Source: Clostridiaceae bacterium
GTDB taxonomy: Bacteria > Bacillota > Clostridia > Oscillospirales > Acutalibacteraceae
Direction: 5' to 3'
Assembly: GCA_904501705.1 (NCBI GenBank)
Contig: CAJGCA010000020.1
Span: 1-24,025 of the forward strand
DNA: 24,025 nt
In this document: positions 22,332 to 24,025 of the stretch, one piece after another
Numbering within the stretch: the stretch's first letter is position 1
How the letters are laid out: each line of letters starts with the position of its first letter
The notes under the pieces: model-generated
Seen by the model: only the letters and a program-made list of their open reading frames with translations
Database searches by the model: none
Told to the model about the DNA's origin: nothing
Position numbers and translations under genes: made by a program

Positions 22332-24025
22332 ATGAATAGTAAGAAAAAAACAATAATTGAAAGCATTGTTACTACTGTATTTTTAGGGCTTTTGGTTTAT
22401 GCGGCATATTCCATGTGGTACATTTTCTACGGAACAGACAGTGGTGCAGATGTGCATCTTTACACAATCCTTTCAGGCTCCGCTTTAGGATGGTTTTTGG
22501 TGCTTTTAGTTCAGGAGCTTTTCAAAAAAGCAAATTGGATTCCAAAGCTTATAGCATTTATTGCCGGTAACGGCTTTTTTCAAGGTGTTATATGGGGCTT
22601 TAACTCAAAGCTTAACGAATCATGCACAGATAACGAGCCGGTTATTATAAAAACATATACAGTTGCTTTTGTTATAGCATTTGTAACTCTTCTCATTGCA
22701 TTTGTTTTAAGAGCAAAAAGAGGCTATAAAGCTGTAAATATTATTCTCGCTGTTATTTACCTTGTTGTTTCAGGCGGAGGTGCCGTTGTGTTTAACATTG
22801 ATAACATAAAGGCTCTTGAGTATAAAAAGAATATTCAGTTTGATTCAATTACTGCAGAGGAAATGAACCTTACTACTGAGGAAAAAGAGCTTTGCGCAGA
22901 TTGGTATACTGATAGCTTCTTCGCAGAAAACAGCTCTTTCCCTTTCACATTCAAAATTGATGGCGAAGAGTTTAATCCCAATATGTGGAATAAAGAGTTT
23001 ATGAAAATCGCCGATGAAACCCAAACTGCTCAAAAAGGTCAGAGCGGATATGTTGTTTTCACTAACGAGAAAAAGGGTTTGCAGGTAACTGTTAAAACAA
23101 CTGCTTTTGATAACAGCGCTACTTGTCAGTGGGCCGTATATATTAAAAACATTGGAAGTGAAAAATCAGGCATTATCTCCGATTTTTATGCATTTGATTC
23201 CTCTGTTGATACAGGTAAAGCAGACCTTTACTACTCAATGGGTAGCGATACTGCTGCAAGCGATTTCTCATTAATTAAAAAATCTCTTTCAGAAAAGGTG
23301 AGAAGCTTCTCAGGCGTAGATGGCAAGCCAACAGAGAAATATCTTCCGTATTTCAATATCTGTGGTGAGAAATTCGGCGTTGTTCTTGGTATTGGTTGGA
23401 CAGGACAGTGGGCATCAGAGCTTTCTGCAAAAGACGGCTTAACAAATATTTCTGTTAAGCAGGAAGAATTCAATGCATATCTTCTTCCGGGAGAAGAGGT
23501 GCGCTCACCACTTGTCTCATTAAGCTTTTATAAAAATAATAACGCGCTCAAAGGCTTTAACCTTTTCAGAAGCTGGATAATGGATAGCGTGTACCCTGAA
23601 AACGTTAATAAAAATTACTATACTGTAATGGAGGTTGCAGGCCCCACATCTACAAGGACCTCAGATGAAATTATCAATATTCTTGACAATGAAATAGCTG
23701 ATTTTGCATATGAGCAGACAGATGCATTCTGGATGGATGCAGGCTGGTACACCTACAATGAGGGCTGGCACGACGGCGTAGGCAACTGGACAGTTGATAC
23801 CTCAAGATACGATAACGGCATTTCTGAGCTTTCATCATATGCTAAAAACAAAGGCTTAGGTCATGTTCTCTGGTATGAGCCTGAAAGGCTTTTTCCAAAT
23901 ACACATTTCCATACTATAGGCTCCCAGAATGATCAATGGCTTGTTGACATAGGCGAAGACAATATAATGTGGAACCTTGCTAACGAAGACGCATTCAATT
24001 ACTATTGTGATTATCTTCTAAAGTC
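22332..24025 (+). CDS. GH36-type (alpha-galactosidase-like) protein with N-terminal membrane domain, partial
   Basis: Translation stays open from the ATG at 22332 to the right edge, giving 564 codons without the C-terminus. Residues 1-155 form about five membrane segments (9-32, 43-63, 70-90, 108-128, 134-155). From about 165 a beta-rich domain follows, then a GH36 barrel with FWMDAGWYTYNEGW, the ISELSSYAKNKGLGHVLWYEPE stretch and later IMWNLANEDAF. These are typical of melibiase family enzymes. The nucleophile and acid/base of the family lie partly downstream of the window. GGTGG stands 4 bases before the ATG; it follows the PnuC-like gene by 19 bases. The orientation of the catalytic domain is not known. 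Confidence 0.8.
   Translation, partial: MNSKKKTIIESIVTTVFLGLLVYAAYSMWYIFYGTDSGADVHLYTILSGSALGWFLVLLVQELFKKANWIPKLIAFIAGNGFFQGVIWGFNSKLNESCTDNEPVIIKTYTVAFVIAFVTLLIAFVLRAKRGYKAVNIILAVIYLVVSGGGAVVFNIDNIKALEYKKNIQFDSITAEEMNLTTEEKELCADWYTDSFFAENSSFPFTFKIDGEEFNPNMWNKEFMKIADETQTAQKGQSGYVVFTNEKKGLQVTVKTTAFDNSATCQWAVYIKNIGSEKSGIISDFYAFDSSVDTGKADLYYSMGSDTAASDFSLIKKSLSEKVRSFSGVDGKPTEKYLPYFNICGEKFGVVLGIGWTGQWASELSAKDGLTNISVKQEEFNAYLLPGEEVRSPLVSLSFYKNNNALKGFNLFRSWIMDSVYPENVNKNYYTVMEVAGPTSTRTSDEIINILDNEIADFAYEQTDAFWMDAGWYTYNEGWHDGVGNWTVDTSRYDNGISELSSYAKNKGLGHVLWYEPERLFPNTHFHTIGSQNDQWLVDIGEDNIMWNLANEDAFNYYCDYLLK

Overview
The window looks like a contig from an uncultured endospore-forming Clostridia bacterium. 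The left two thirds best fit a GC-rich Oscillospiraceae/Ruminococcaceae-type genome. The evidence is spoIIR and a SpoIIM-like gene, an Asd of the archaeal/fungal type in a DAP operon, the queA-tgt-yajC order, a TIGR04086-type membrane protein, DUF4364 and DUF896 proteins, and strong AGGAGG-type ribosome binding sites. No taxonomic marker such as 16S is present, so this placement is inference.

Left part (1-15951, GC-rich). The 5' part of trmB and a DUF4364 gene run leftward, back to back with a small lipoprotein gene running right. A bidirectional terminator follows, then the leftward operon asd-dapA-dapB, the first steps from aspartyl phosphate towards diaminopimelate and lysine. A 277-bp MITE-like element sits exactly between dapA and dapB and supplies the dapA stop codon. 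Overlapping divergent promoters separate asd from queA-tgt (queuosine tRNA modification). yajC follows with its own promoter, then membrane proteins (TIGR04086-like, SpoIIM-like, YesL/DUF624). A tightly packed series comes next: rmuC, a membrane-anchored polysaccharide deacetylase, a DUF896 protein, an Lrp/AsnC regulator, a class I/II aminotransferase and ispE. The terminator after ispE overlaps the ribosome binding site of spoIIR. A strong promoter then drives tRNA-Lys(CTT), tRNA-Glu(CTC), a lone 5S rRNA and tRNA-Asn(GTT), ending in a terminator.

Boundary (15952-16518). This gene-poor stretch holds nested inverted repeats, a second diverged copy of the tRNA-Asn terminator, and a striking array of short hairpins with different stems and similar AT-rich linkers. 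The array ends in the promoter of a NUDIX gene. Base composition and codon use change abruptly here, so the right part is either a genomic island next to tRNA-Asn or a mis-joined contig. The sequence alone cannot decide which.

Right part (16519-24025, AT-rich). First come a NUDIX hydrolase, an unknown membrane protein and a TPR-like protein, with degraded coding traces between them. A leftward YegS/DagK-type lipid kinase with a strong promoter follows, then two small unknown genes. Last is a rightward operon: an ADP-ribosylglycohydrolase-family protein, a PnuC-like transporter and the start of an unusual protein with about five membrane segments followed by a GH36 (alpha-galactosidase-type) region. 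The NUDIX, ADP-ribosylglycohydrolase and PnuC-like products would all fit nucleotide or NAD-related metabolism, but that link is inference.
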